DNA from: Clostridium sp. CAG:609
GTDB lineage: Bacteria; Bacillota_I; Bacilli_A; RF39; UBA660
Direction: 5' to 3'
DNA: 64,000 bases
Assembly (NCBI GenBank): GCA_000438075.1
Contig: FR903528.1
Location: forward strand, 28,415-92,414
Below the pieces are notes generated by a model. That model ran no database searches. It was not told the origin of the DNA and saw only the letters and a program-made list of their open reading frames with translations. Shown here piece by piece: positions 33,928 through 44,169 of this stretch (the stretch's first letter is position 1; every line of letters begins with the position of its first letter). Position numbers and translations under genes: made by a program.

Positions 33928-35562
33928 TCACCTTTCATATTTCTTTCCAGTATTTTTTAATTTATCAGTTTCCCAGGCATGACCATCTAATAATTGTTCA
34001 GACATTTTATCATAATCTTTATAATACAAATATCTTCTAACTCGATTCTTTTGAATATTTTTCAACATTTCATTACTTTGTTTTCCATCTAGTAAATCCA
34101 TATATATTTCATTTAAATCTTCAAAAGAAACTTTTTTATCAGACACCTTTAAATCATGTTTTTCATTAAAACCTTTGATAAAAAGAATAGGATTTTGTCT
34201 TCCTACATGTTCATAGCCATTAAAACCATGATCTGACAAAATAATTATAGCAGTATTATCATATTGACCGCTTTCCTTTATTCTCTTTAAATATTTATCA
34301 ATAAAAGTAATAGTAGCTTCCAATTTATCGTGATAAGTACCATTTTCAATACTTTCCATATCCTTATTTAAATTAAAAGGGTAATGACCACCTTCAATAT
34401 GTAAAAATTGAAAATAATTATTATCTTGTAAAGTCACATCATTAATCAATTCATAATCAACCATATCTAACCATGTAAATACTCTATTGTCGGTATTTTT
34501 ATCAATTTCCTTTTTACATAATGAATAATCTAATGTTTCAATTTTGGAAAACCTTTTCAATTGAAAAGGAAGATACTTAAATAAAATATATTTTAATTCT
34601 TGTTTTATAAAAGGGATAAATTTGATGTTTGAATTTATTTTTTTTACATTTTTAATATCATAAGTATCATTGTTAAAAATCCATAATTCTTCGTCATAAA
34701 TATTTAAATCGTAATTTTTATCCTTCAAAGTATGGAATAATTTAGAATTATCAAAAGCATACAAATAATGTTCCGCATAAGTAGTTTTAGCTTCATACCA
34801 AATCCCTGAAAAAATATATGGAACAGAGTCTCTAGTAAACCCATAAGTAGATAATGTATCTGGATAATATGTAAAATTCTCAAAAACATTTTCTGATTTT
34901 GTAGATTTAATAACTTCTGTAAAATCTTTTTGATCAACACAATCGGTTAATAAAATTAAAAAATTTTTATTTTTAGATAAATTATTAATATTTAAATTAG
35001 TAGAAGTATAACTTCCCTTTTCAACATAAATCTCTTTATTAGTTAGCAAAATACTAACCAAACTTACTGATAACATAGCAAATACTGCTAAAGAAACATA
35101 TTTAACTATAGACATATATTCTTTACTTAATTTTTTATACAAAATTATATTAATAACTATTAATACTAACCACATTCCAATAGAAATTAAACCTTGTTTA
35201 GTATAATTACTCCATATAATAGGTGAACCATCCAAAGTTGGAAGAGACCCAGCCAAATAATTTCCTTGAATATATGTAGCAATAAATATAATAAATACAA
35301 TCATTAAATAAATCTTATAAACAATGTCTTTTTTAAATTTTTTACTTACAAAATAAATAATAAATGATAATACAGAAAAAGACAATAAAACTCCAATAAA
35401 AATCAATAAATTATTTAAAACTAATGTCTTAAAATTAAACCAATAATCATTAACATTTGATGAATAAGCAACTATTGGTTCATAAATAAATAACATAAAT
35501 GCAAAAGTAAAAAACATTATTAAACTAACACTAAACTCTTTAAAACTTAATTTTTCTTTCAT
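33928..35562 (-). CDS. Sulfatase-fold membrane phosphotransferase
   Basis: 544 residues. Five membrane helices in residues 12-175 lead to an outer alkaline-phosphatase-superfamily domain. It contains FLILLTDCVDQKD (first metal Asp), YPDTLSTYGFTRDSVPYIF (nucleophile region), IEGGHYPFN and IILSDHGFNGYEHVG (metal DH). The layout resembles LtaS and EptA-type enzymes that move glycerol-phosphate or phosphoethanolamine from lipids to glycans. It is 5 bp from the YidC-TagF gene. Probably decorates the exported polymer; the group transferred is unknown. Confidence 0.85.
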   Translation of the reverse strand: MKEKLSFKEFSVSLIMFFTFAFMLFIYEPIVAYSSNVNDYWFNFKTLVLNNLLIFIGVLLSFSVLSFIIYFVSKKFKKDIVYKIYLMIVFIIFIATYIQGNYLAGSLPTLDGSPIIWSNYTKQGLISIGMWLVLIVINIILYKKLSKEYMSIVKYVSLAVFAMLSVSLVSILLTNKEIYVEKGSYTSTNLNINNLSKNKNFLILLTDCVDQKDFTEVIKSTKSENVFENFTYYPDTLSTYGFTRDSVPYIFSGIWYEAKTTYAEHYLYAFDNSKLFHTLKDKNYDLNIYDEELWIFNNDTYDIKNVKKINSNIKFIPFIKQELKYILFKYLPFQLKRFSKIETLDYSLCKKEIDKNTDNRVFTWLDMVDYELINDVTLQDNNYFQFLHIEGGHYPFNLNKDMESIENGTYHDKLEATITFIDKYLKRIKESGQYDNTAIIILSDHGFNGYEHVGRQNPILFIKGFNEKHDLKVSDKKVSFEDLNEIYMDLLDGKQSNEMLKNIQKNRVRRYLYYKDYDKMSEQLLDGHAWETDKLKNTGKKYER

Positions 35563-35587
35563 AAATACACGCTTCTTTCCTATAAAT

Positions 35588-36034
35588 TCAAATTATTTTT
35601 CCAATTATTTCATCTCTTTTTATAATACCAATTTCTTCATATCTACTATCTATACTTTCTTTTCTATTATCACCTAAAACTATATATTCATCATCCCCAA
35701 GAATAATTTCTTTATCTAAAATTCCAGCAAAAGTTGTAATAAAATCATCATATTTTATATCATTTACAAATACATAATTATCTTTTATTACAACCTTGTC
35801 TCCTGGAATACCAATTATTCTTTTAATGATTTTTATATTATTCTTCTTAATTACAATTATATCACCATTAGTTATTCTTTTAACAATTTTTGTTTCAATA
35901 ACCAAACTTTTATCATTTAATGTTGGCTTCATTGAATCTCCATGAATAACACAAATAGAAAAAAACAATTTAGATATAAAGAAAGTAATAATTCCAATAA
36001 CTAATACAATGTAGATAAATCTATTATTTTTCAT
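35588..36034 (-). CDS. lepB: Signal peptidase I
   Basis: 148 residues with one N-terminal membrane anchor. Catalytic Ser in IHGDSMKPTL, catalytic Lys in IKRIIGIPGDKV, and the conserved box YIVLGDNRKESIDSRYEEIG are all present, so it should be active. The ATG lies inside the end of mnaA (11-bp overlap); the upstream TTG is less likely. Its placement inside a polysaccharide operon is unusual and may link it to processing of the exported proteins of this locus. Confidence 0.93.
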   Translation of the reverse strand: MKNNRFIYIVLVIGIITFFISKLFFSICVIHGDSMKPTLNDKSLVIETKIVKRITNGDIIVIKKNNIKIIKRIIGIPGDKVVIKDNYVFVNDIKYDDFITTFAGILDKEIILGDDEYIVLGDNRKESIDSRYEEIGIIKRDEIIGKII

Positions 36035-37133
36035 TAAAATATTCAACTATAGCATCAACAATTCTTTCACTTGCATGACCATCACCATATGGATTAGATG
36101 CTTTACTCATTCTTTCATATTCCTTACTATCAGTAAGAAGTCTTTTTGTTTCTTCATAAATTATATCTTCATCAGTACCAACTAGTTTTAAAGTACCAGC
36201 ACTAATACCTTCAGGTCTTTCTGTTGTATCTCTTAAAACTAATACTGGTTTACCCAAACTCGGAGCTTCTTCTTGAATTCCTCCGCTATCAGTTAGGATA
36301 ATGTAAGATTTATTTTGAAAATTATGAAAATCAAATACTTCAAGTGGTTCAATTAATTTAACTTTATCATCTCCATCAAATACTTCATTAGCAACTTCAC
36401 GTACTTTTGGATTCATATGAATCGGATAAATAACTTTAACATCATCAAATTCATCAACAATCCTTTTTATTGCTCTAAATATGTGACGCATTGGTTCACC
36501 TAAATTTTCTCTTCTATGAGCAGTAAGCAAAATCATTCTCTCACCTGGTTTAATCCATTCAAGTTCTTTATGTGTATAATTTTTATCAACAGTTGTACTC
36601 ATTGCATCAATAGCAGTATTTCCTGTAATATATATTTTACTTTCATTAATATTTTCTTTTAATAAATTGTTTTTACTAATTTCTGTTGGTGCAAAATACA
36701 TATCACTTAATCTATCAACCATTTGTCTATTCATTTCTTCTGGATATGGTGAATATTTATTATCAGTTCTAAGACCAGCTTCAACATGACCTATTGCAAC
36801 TTGATTATAAAAAGCAGCTAAAGCACCAGCAAATGTTGTAGTGGTATCTCCATGAACCAATACAATATCAGGTCTTGCTTCTTTAATAACATCTTCTAAA
36901 CCAGTTAATGCTCTAGTTGTAACATCACCAAGTGTTTGACCTTGTTTCATAATATTTAAATCATAATCAGGTTTAATAGCAAATGTTTCAAGAACTTGAT
37001 CTAACATTTCTCTATGTTGTGCTGTTACACAAACTATACTTTCTATATTTTCGCATTTTTCTAATTCTTTAACTAGTGGAGCCATTTTTATAGCTTCAGG
37101 TCTAGTTCCAAATATACTCATTACTTTAATCAT
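36024..37133 (-). CDS. mnaA: UDP-N-acetylglucosamine 2-epimerase
   Basis: Converts UDP-GlcNAc to UDP-ManNAc for TagA. 369 residues, full length: SIFGTRPEAIKMAPLV, VHGDTTTTFAGALAAFY, GHVEAGLRT, TAHRRENLG, and TDSGGIQEEAPSLGKPVLVLR. No allosteric site change is evident by eye. It overlaps galE by 4 bp. Confidence 0.96.
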   Translation of the reverse strand: MIKVMSIFGTRPEAIKMAPLVKELEKCENIESIVCVTAQHREMLDQVLETFAIKPDYDLNIMKQGQTLGDVTTRALTGLEDVIKEARPDIVLVHGDTTTTFAGALAAFYNQVAIGHVEAGLRTDNKYSPYPEEMNRQMVDRLSDMYFAPTEISKNNLLKENINESKIYITGNTAIDAMSTTVDKNYTHKELEWIKPGERMILLTAHRRENLGEPMRHIFRAIKRIVDEFDDVKVIYPIHMNPKVREVANEVFDGDDKVKLIEPLEVFDFHNFQNKSYIILTDSGGIQEEAPSLGKPVLVLRDTTERPEGISAGTLKLVGTDEDIIYEETKRLLTDSKEYERMSKASNPYGDGHASERIVDAIVEYFNEK

Positions 37134-38140
37134 TTTAACAATCTCCTTGTAAAATTATAAGCATCTCTACACATATCTTTTAAACCTAATTCAGCTTTCC
37201 AATTAAGTTCTCTTTCTGCCTTTGATGGATCAGCATAACATGTAGCAATATCCCCAGGTCTTCTTCCAACAATCTTATAAGGAACTTCTACACCATTAGC
37301 ACTTTCAAAAGCTTTAATCATTTCTAAAACACTATATCCTTTTCCAGTACCAAGATTATAAATATGCATTCCCTTTTTATCCATATCTAATCTTTCAATT
37401 CCTTTAACATGAGCTTTTGCTAAATCAACTACATGGATATAATCTCTTACTCCAGTACCATCTGGTGTATCATAATCATTTCCAAATACACTTAAAATTT
37501 CTAATTCTTTTGTTGCAACTTTAGAAATAAAAGGCATTAAGTTAGCTGGAATACCATTAGGTTCTTCTCCAATTAAACCAGATTTATGAGCTCCAACTGG
37601 ATTAAAATATCTAAATATACAAATATTCCAATCATTATCAGACTTATATAAATCTTGTAATATTCCTTCACAATATAACTTACTTGTTCCATATGGATTA
37701 GTAGTTCCACCAATTTTACATTCTTCAGTAATTGGCATTATTTTAGAATCTCCATAAACTGTTGCACTACTACTAAATACTAAAGTTTTAACGTTATGAT
37801 TTTTCATAACGCTTAATAATGTTAAAACACTACTAACATTATTAATATAATATTCAATTGGTTTACTTACACTATCTCCAACAGATTTAAATGCAGCAAA
37901 ATCAATAACAGCATCTATTTCATTTTCACTAAATATTTTATCAAGTAATTCTTTATCAAGCATATTACCTTCATAAAAATTAATGGACTTTCCAGTAATC
38001 TTAGTTATATTATCAAGAACACTTCTTTTACTATTACTAAAATTATCTAAACCAATAACATTATAATTTCCATCTAACAATTCAACACAAGTATGACTTC
38101 CAATATAACCTGTGCATCCAGTAACAAATATATTTTTCAT
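37130..38140 (-). CDS. galE: UDP-glucose 4-epimerase
   Basis: 336-residue short-chain dehydrogenase. NAD motif TGCTGYIGSHT, catalytic Y-x3-K in YGTSKLYCE, and FRYFNPVGAH plus DYIHVVDLAKAH. Supplies UDP-Gal (or UDP-GalNAc) for the locus, agreeing with the mutase-like flavoprotein nearby. Overlaps genes at both ends by 1-4 bp. Confidence 0.96.
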   Translation of the reverse strand: MKNIFVTGCTGYIGSHTCVELLDGNYNVIGLDNFSNSKRSVLDNITKITGKSINFYEGNMLDKELLDKIFSENEIDAVIDFAAFKSVGDSVSKPIEYYINNVSSVLTLLSVMKNHNVKTLVFSSSATVYGDSKIMPITEECKIGGTTNPYGTSKLYCEGILQDLYKSDNDWNICIFRYFNPVGAHKSGLIGEEPNGIPANLMPFISKVATKELEILSVFGNDYDTPDGTGVRDYIHVVDLAKAHVKGIERLDMDKKGMHIYNLGTGKGYSVLEMIKAFESANGVEVPYKIVGRRPGDIATCYADPSKAERELNWKAELGLKDMCRDAYNFTRRLLK

Positions 38141-39531
38141 TAATCCACCTTACCTTCCTTTAGAACAAATTCATTAATTACATCATCTATTTGTTTATTA
38201 GCTTCTATATTAATCTGCTTACTTAATGATTTACTTCGCTGTTGTTTACACAGTTCATCAAAAGTATTAATAAAAGATTCACTATTTGCTGAAGAATAAT
38301 TTACTTGATAGTTTTTATAACCATAATTCTCATATAAATAATCAATTTTATTTTTGTAATGTCTATGAATATCATATAACAAATTTAATGTTGGAACTCC
38401 TAATGCATTAGAAATAAGTGTACCATGATACCTCATACTTATACATACATCCAAACCAGAAATAGTATTAAATATTTCATCAACATTATTTGTATACTCC
38501 AACACTTCAATATTTTTATCACTTAAGCAATCAATAATTTTTTTATAATAATTTGAATCATTATTTAAATATTCATAAAATGGTATCATAACTATTTTAT
38601 AATCTTTTTTATTATCTTTAAAGTATTTTACAACAGCTTTTGTTAATTCACATAACTTATCATAATTATTTTCATTACAAACATAAATCAAGCCGACTTT
38701 TATATAAGAATATTTCATAAAAGTTTTATTATATTTATAATAATCAAGTGAATAAACCAAATCATGAACTATTTTTATTTTATCAGTATTAATACCATAT
38801 TTTTTTAAAACATTTAAACTATTAGTATCCCTCAAAGAAAAATAACTAGCATTACTTGCAACATAATTAAGCTTTCTAATGTATTCTTTATTATTAAGTT
38901 CATAACTAGAACTTAACCCATAAAGTATAACCTTCTTTTTACAAGTTATCATCCTATACGCTAAATTAATAAGTGTTGTTCCCAATGATAACATATTACT
39001 ATTTAAACTATAATCTGCATCATCAAGTAGTGCACCACCACCAAATATTACAGTATCATAATAATTAGCTAATGTGTTAATATCAATAATATTTTTAGGA
39101 TAATGAATAATTTTACATTTTGGATAACCAGTAATATCAAAATTATAATTTTCAGACATCATTACTGTTATATCTAAAATATTATCAAAAGATGAAAGTT
39201 TATTTAGTATTGTCAGTAACATTAATTCATCCCCTAAATTAGGAGCACCATAAAATCCAACAATCAACACTTTATTTTTTGAAACACAATTATCTAAATT
39301 TAAGTATTCTAAATTAACACAATCTAAACTAGATAATAAAGAACTAATTTTATAATCCAAATTAACAATTTTTTCATCAATCTTTAATAAATCATCTTTA
39401 ATATTACTTTCAACATTTCTATATTCATTAGACAAAAAATTTACTTCTTTACTTATCTCATCTATTCTTTTTGAATATACATTAACAAAATCACTACAAT
39501 TACTAATAAATCTTTTAAACTTTTTTAACAT
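38140..39531 (-). CDS. Polysaccharide pyruvyl transferase family protein
   Basis: 463 residues. The N-terminal about 75 residues are a charged coiled coil. The transferase domain then shows VLIVGFYGAPNLGDELMLL, VIFGGGALLDDADY and the C-terminal SMRYHGTLISNALGVPTL, typical of the CsaB/pyruvyl transferase family. It would add ketal pyruvate to a sugar of the polymer, which can act as an anchor for SLH-domain proteins or add negative charge. No SLH protein is in the window. Confidence 0.88.
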   Translation of the reverse strand: MLKKFKRFISNCSDFVNVYSKRIDEISKEVNFLSNEYRNVESNIKDDLLKIDEKIVNLDYKISSLLSSLDCVNLEYLNLDNCVSKNKVLIVGFYGAPNLGDELMLLTILNKLSSFDNILDITVMMSENYNFDITGYPKCKIIHYPKNIIDINTLANYYDTVIFGGGALLDDADYSLNSNMLSLGTTLINLAYRMITCKKKVILYGLSSSYELNNKEYIRKLNYVASNASYFSLRDTNSLNVLKKYGINTDKIKIVHDLVYSLDYYKYNKTFMKYSYIKVGLIYVCNENNYDKLCELTKAVVKYFKDNKKDYKIVMIPFYEYLNNDSNYYKKIIDCLSDKNIEVLEYTNNVDEIFNTISGLDVCISMRYHGTLISNALGVPTLNLLYDIHRHYKNKIDYLYENYGYKNYQVNYSSANSESFINTFDELCKQQRSKSLSKQINIEANKQIDDVINEFVLKEGKVD

Positions 39532-39552
39532 AAGGATAAAACATTCCTTTCT

Positions 39553-40821
39553 TTATATTTTTTCAGATAAATTTTTAGCTTCTAACATGCAATCTTCCAT
39601 TGAGCAATAAGTCCATGCACCATATCTACCAATACTATAAATATTATTTTCACTTAAATCATTCATTATTTTTCTAACTAATTTATCATTTTCTGTATCA
39701 ATATGTACATACGCTGGATTCATAACAATACTTTCATGAGCAACTAATTCAAATGAATCATCAATAACACCAACTTTTTTTAAGTTCTTTAATGTCTTAT
39801 TTAATTCATCATCAATTTCTTCTTTATTTATCACAGCATTCTTTGGATAACCAATTTCAATATACATACTTAACTTATCAGAATTTAATATATTGTCATA
39901 AAAACCAATTCTGTAAAAATTAATATCTTTATCTGGAAAATAAATCCAGTGTTCTTTATTATATTTAGATTTTTTATTAAAACCTAAATTAAATACCAAT
40001 ACCTTATTATAAGTTAATCTATCACTAAGTTCATTATATTCTAAATTATTAGTTAATTTTAAGAAAGTATTAAATGGTGAAGTATTAATTAAATTATCAA
40101 ACACTACAACTTCTCCATTATTAAGTTTAGCTTCATGTTTTTCTAAATCTATTTTTTCTACCATAGTATTAAGTAATATATTATCTTTATTAACATTTTC
40201 CATTAATATATCAATTATTACTTGAGCACCCCTCTTCGGATACATAAAAGTATTATTATATGAAGTATTTTTAGAATCCTTCATATTATTAATAATAGCT
40301 TTTATATCAGCATAAGGAAAAAATCTTCCCATTGCATCTTTATCTAACTTAGTTAAATCACAAGCATATAATTTTTCATTGTATGGTTTTAAAAACATTT
40401 CAGTAATAGATTTACCAAACTTTCCATATAACATATCTAAGAAATTATCATAAACATCTTTTTCTTCTTTATTAAATAAATCATATAAACAATCTATGAA
40501 TTTATCTTTAGATAATTCATGGATATTTGTTTGAAATGGATAATCAACTAAAGCGTTATCAAAATAAATATATGTTTTTTTATCTTGAGTAACAAAATCA
40601 TCTTTATCCAAACTATCAATAAATTTTTTCTTAAATTCATCTGTTTTAAAGTGAAAGAAATGTCCAGCATAATCCCAGATATAATCTTTTACATAGTGAG
40701 TATTACAATAACCCCCTACTTCACTTTCTTTTTCAACAATTAAATAATCTCCATTACAATAATTTGCATAAGTTAAACCAGATATACCGGCACCTATAAT
40801 TAAATTTTTTACTTTTTTCAT
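39553..40821 (-). CDS. FAD-dependent UDP-galactopyranose-mutase-like protein
   Basis: 422 residues. The FAD-binding start LIIGAGISGLTYANY, VEKESEVGGYCNTH and DYAGHFFHF, and the terminal IYSIGRYGAWTYCSMEDC resemble UDP-galactopyranose mutase and related amine-oxidase-fold proteins of polysaccharide loci. With galE beside it, the plausible reaction is UDP-Galp to UDP-Galf, but the protein is divergent from classical Glf and other flavin-dependent sugar modifications are possible. Overlaps the next gene by 4 bp. Confidence 0.75.
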   Translation of the reverse strand: MKKVKNLIIGAGISGLTYANYCNGDYLIVEKESEVGGYCNTHYVKDYIWDYAGHFFHFKTDEFKKKFIDSLDKDDFVTQDKKTYIYFDNALVDYPFQTNIHELSKDKFIDCLYDLFNKEEKDVYDNFLDMLYGKFGKSITEMFLKPYNEKLYACDLTKLDKDAMGRFFPYADIKAIINNMKDSKNTSYNNTFMYPKRGAQVIIDILMENVNKDNILLNTMVEKIDLEKHEAKLNNGEVVVFDNLINTSPFNTFLKLTNNLEYNELSDRLTYNKVLVFNLGFNKKSKYNKEHWIYFPDKDINFYRIGFYDNILNSDKLSMYIEIGYPKNAVINKEEIDDELNKTLKNLKKVGVIDDSFELVAHESIVMNPAYVHIDTENDKLVRKIMNDLSENNIYSIGRYGAWTYCSMEDCMLEAKNLSEKI

Positions 40822-43394
40822 TTGAATCTCCTCTTAATAAATTGATTTATTTTCTTTAAAAAAGGTGAAATTTTAATTAAATAACCATTAGTTTTTCTGT
40901 TAAGAGTTATAAATCTTGTGACTATATTTTTATCATTGTAATAAACTGGATATTGTTTTATAATTTTATCAAATTTTTTAAACTCTTTTCCTTTTTTAAC
41001 ATACTCAGCTAAAATTATATAATGTGATTTTAACATCGGCATAATCAATAATCTATTAATATAATCTTTCTTTGCTTGACTAATTTCCTTAGTATTTACT
41101 AAATTAATCATGTTTAATAGAACTTTTTCGTGTTGAAATCTGTTTTTAATAAAAGATTCATAACTAACTGATTGACCAACTCTACCTATATAATATCTAT
41201 AAATATCCAAATCATAATAAGTTATAGTATTAGCATTTAAAATACTATATAAATTAAATTCCATATCAACATAAAAACATTTTTCTGTTAACTTAAAATC
41301 GAGTTCTTGTAACATTTTTGTTTTAAAATTAGCAGTTGCCAAAATTGGTCCCCATTCCTTAAAGCCATAATATTCATCGCATAAGTCTTCAAAATCATAT
41401 TTCTTTCCAGGTATCATAAAATCATATAATCTTTTAGGAATCAAAATGTTACTATCGGCGTGATCTTCGCAATAATTAGTAATTATAATATCAGAATCTT
41501 CAGTTTTTAATATATCAATTAGTTTTTGAAAATCAACACTATTTACCCAATCATCCCCATCAATTACTCTAACATATTTACCTGTAGCTTTCCTTATTCC
41601 AACATTAATAGTAGAACCATGTCCACCATTTTCCTTGTCAATCAATTTAATAATTGGTTTTTTTGAAGTAGTAAATCTTTTAATTATTGATTCAGCAACT
41701 TCTTTTGTATTATCCTTTGAACCATCATTAACAATTAATATTTCTAATTTATCAGCATTAGTTTGATTTACTAATGAAGAAACAGTATTAGTAATATACT
41801 TTGAAACATTATAAGAAGGAATAATTATGGATAATACAGGCTGACTTTGACTAACAGGTTCAAACTTAAAATAATCGGTATTATTTTTAAACAATTCAAT
41901 TTCTTTATTTACAGTTTCATTAAACGAACATTTACTATAAACTTTATCATGACATTCTTGACTTAATTTACAAAATTCATCTGGATTATAATAAAGTCTT
42001 TCAATAATATCAGCATATTTCACATAATCTTCTGTTGGAGCCAAAATATTTTTATCATTAGGCAAAAATTCCTTTATTGCGTCATTCAAGGAACTAACAA
42101 CAACCATCCCAGACATAGCAGCTTCACACATTGAAACTCCTTGAGAATCATATCGAGTTGCAAACAAAGCAATTCCATTCTCTTGATGGATTTTAGCAAT
42201 TTCTTCATGAGATAAAAATTGAGGATACAAATGAACATTTTTAAAATTTTTAACTGGATTTATCAATTGATTATAAAAGTCTCCGATACCATAAATATTA
42301 AATTCCAAATCATCAAAAAATGGTCTCTTACTTAACTCAACTATAGTTCTGATATTAATATCAATAGCATATTTATCAATATTATCAAATCTTCTTAAGA
42401 AAAATATTTTCTTTCTATGTTCAGGCTTTCTAGGAACAAACCTAAAGTTTTTATCATCAACAAGATTAGGAATAACATAATAATTATTAAATTTAACATT
42501 AATAAGTTCCTCACTACGTTCTTTTATCCAATTAGAAACAAAAACCCAAGACACATTTGGCTTTTCATTATATCTTTTAATTAATGAATCATTGCTTTCA
42601 AAAATTTTTCTGTCAGTTTCAGTTATTTCATATTTTTTCTCAAAATATCTTGTTGAAAACTCCGGCCAATCCCAATACAAAGTTTCAGGACCATGAACCC
42701 ATAAAAATAATTTTGTATCAGTCAAATCAGTTGCATCTAAAACTTGAGCATATCTTGAATCAAAAAAATGTACTAAAATTCTATTATATTTTTTGCTTTG
42801 CAATAATTGCCTCAACTTACCAAAAGATAACTTTAAAACATTTACTCCTTCAAAATTATACTTAACAACACCTTGATAATAAAAACAACATGCAACATCA
42901 AATTTCATATTTTCTTTTTGATACGCTGCAACTCTAGAATGAACAAAAGCTCCAAAATATTTATTTTCCAAACTAGGATAAGATGGAGTAATTATAAGAG
43001 TATCAGATTTAGAAAAATCTTTTATCATTTCTTCATCACTGCTGACATAATTATATTTAACATTATTTATTCTCACTGTAGTATTAGCTAATATTTTTAT
43101 TGCAATAATAAACTTTTTATTAGAAGGCAATTCAATTATTCCTTGACCATTTAAAGTTATTTCTCCGATTAGTTGCCTTTTAGAATTTAATATAGTTAAT
43201 ACAGCAGAATTTCCTTTTATAACTTCACCATCAAATTCTACTTTTAAAAACTTATCTTTTCCGATATACAAATTAGGCTTAACATAAAAACCATGACTTA
43301 AAGTATTATTTTCAATAACAACACCATCACTATCAATTGACTTTGACAATCCATTATTTTTATATTTAATCATATTTCCAAACTTAATTTTCAT
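40818..43394 (-). CDS. Large two-domain glycosyltransferase (beta-sandwich, GT4, GT2)
   Basis: 858 residues. Residues 1-130 look like a beta-sandwich module with carbohydrate-binding character. A GT-B domain (about 135-510) follows, with LWVHGPETLYWDWPEF, FLRRFDNIDKYAID and the donor site ALFATRYDSQGVSMCEAAMSG. A GT2 domain (about 520-760) carries LSIIIPSYNVSKYI, ILIVNDGSKDN and VRIDGDDWV-type metal motif (RVIDGDDWVN). The tail is basic. It overlaps tagH by 4 bp. It probably makes the main chain repeat. Confidence 0.85.
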   Translation of the reverse strand: MKIKFGNMIKYKNNGLSKSIDSDGVVIENNTLSHGFYVKPNLYIGKDKFLKVEFDGEVIKGNSAVLTILNSKRQLIGEITLNGQGIIELPSNKKFIIAIKILANTTVRINNVKYNYVSSDEEMIKDFSKSDTLIITPSYPSLENKYFGAFVHSRVAAYQKENMKFDVACCFYYQGVVKYNFEGVNVLKLSFGKLRQLLQSKKYNRILVHFFDSRYAQVLDATDLTDTKLFLWVHGPETLYWDWPEFSTRYFEKKYEITETDRKIFESNDSLIKRYNEKPNVSWVFVSNWIKERSEELINVKFNNYYVIPNLVDDKNFRFVPRKPEHRKKIFFLRRFDNIDKYAIDINIRTIVELSKRPFFDDLEFNIYGIGDFYNQLINPVKNFKNVHLYPQFLSHEEIAKIHQENGIALFATRYDSQGVSMCEAAMSGMVVVSSLNDAIKEFLPNDKNILAPTEDYVKYADIIERLYYNPDEFCKLSQECHDKVYSKCSFNETVNKEIELFKNNTDYFKFEPVSQSQPVLSIIIPSYNVSKYITNTVSSLVNQTNADKLEILIVNDGSKDNTKEVAESIIKRFTTSKKPIIKLIDKENGGHGSTINVGIRKATGKYVRVIDGDDWVNSVDFQKLIDILKTEDSDIIITNYCEDHADSNILIPKRLYDFMIPGKKYDFEDLCDEYYGFKEWGPILATANFKTKMLQELDFKLTEKCFYVDMEFNLYSILNANTITYYDLDIYRYYIGRVGQSVSYESFIKNRFQHEKVLLNMINLVNTKEISQAKKDYINRLLIMPMLKSHYIILAEYVKKGKEFKKFDKIIKQYPVYYNDKNIVTRFITLNRKTNGYLIKISPFLKKINQFIKRRFK

Positions 43395-44158
43395 TTTACT
43401 TCTCTCCTATTTTCCATAAATTTTACATATTCATCACACACAGCTTTTCCGCCTATTTTTTGAACAACCCCATGTTCTATCCATACAACTCTATCACACA
43501 TCTTCTTTATTTGTTGAATTGAATGTGATACAAATAATACCGTAGTTCCTCCCCCAATCATACTTCTCATCTTAGCTTCACTTTTTGTTTGAAATGCTAT
43601 ATCTCCAACAGATAATATTTCATCTACAATAAGTATTTCTGGTTCAACGATAGTTGCAACAGAAAATGCTAACCTTGCAACCATACCTGATGAAAAATTC
43701 TTAACTGGTACATCTAAGAATTCATGAAGCTCAGAAAACTCAACAATATCATTAAACTTAGAATCAATTAATTCTTTTGAATAACCCATTACTGCCCCAT
43801 TTAAATAAATATTTTCACGAGCAGTTAGCTCCATATCAAATCCCGCACCAAGCTCTATCATCGGGCAAATATTACCATAAGCTCTAACATTTCCTTTAGT
43901 TGGTTTCATAACTCCAGCTACCACCTTTAAAAGTGTTGACTTACCAGCTCCATTTGATCCAATGAATCCCACAACTTCACCCTTATTAACTTTAAAGTCA
44001 ACATCTTTTAAAGCCCAGAATTCATTTTTCTTTTTATTCTTTCTTTTTTCCTTGTTAAACAAATCAACAAATCCCTGTTTCAATGAAAAACCTTTTTCTA
44101 TTCCTAAATTAAATCTCATTGAAACATCATTAACTTCAATCATTATATTATCTTTCAT
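43391..44158 (-). CDS. tagH: Polysaccharide/teichoic acid ABC transporter ATPase
   Basis: 255 residues, ATPase half of a TagGH/RfbAB-type exporter. Walker A GSNGAGKS, signature VKNFSSGMVARLAF, Walker B ILIVDEIL, and the H-loop VSHS. It lacks the long C-terminal extension of Bacillus TagH or the carbohydrate-binding domain of some Wzt proteins, so substrate selection is elsewhere. Confidence 0.94.
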   Translation of the reverse strand: MKDNIMIEVNDVSMRFNLGIEKGFSLKQGFVDLFNKEKRKNKKKNEFWALKDVDFKVNKGEVVGFIGSNGAGKSTLLKVVAGVMKPTKGNVRAYGNICPMIELGAGFDMELTARENIYLNGAVMGYSKELIDSKFNDIVEFSELHEFLDVPVKNFSSGMVARLAFSVATIVEPEILIVDEILSVGDIAFQTKSEAKMRSMIGGGTTVLFVSHSIQQIKKMCDRVVWIEHGVVQKIGGKAVCDEYVKFMENRREVK

Positions 44159-44169
44159 ATCTTCACCCC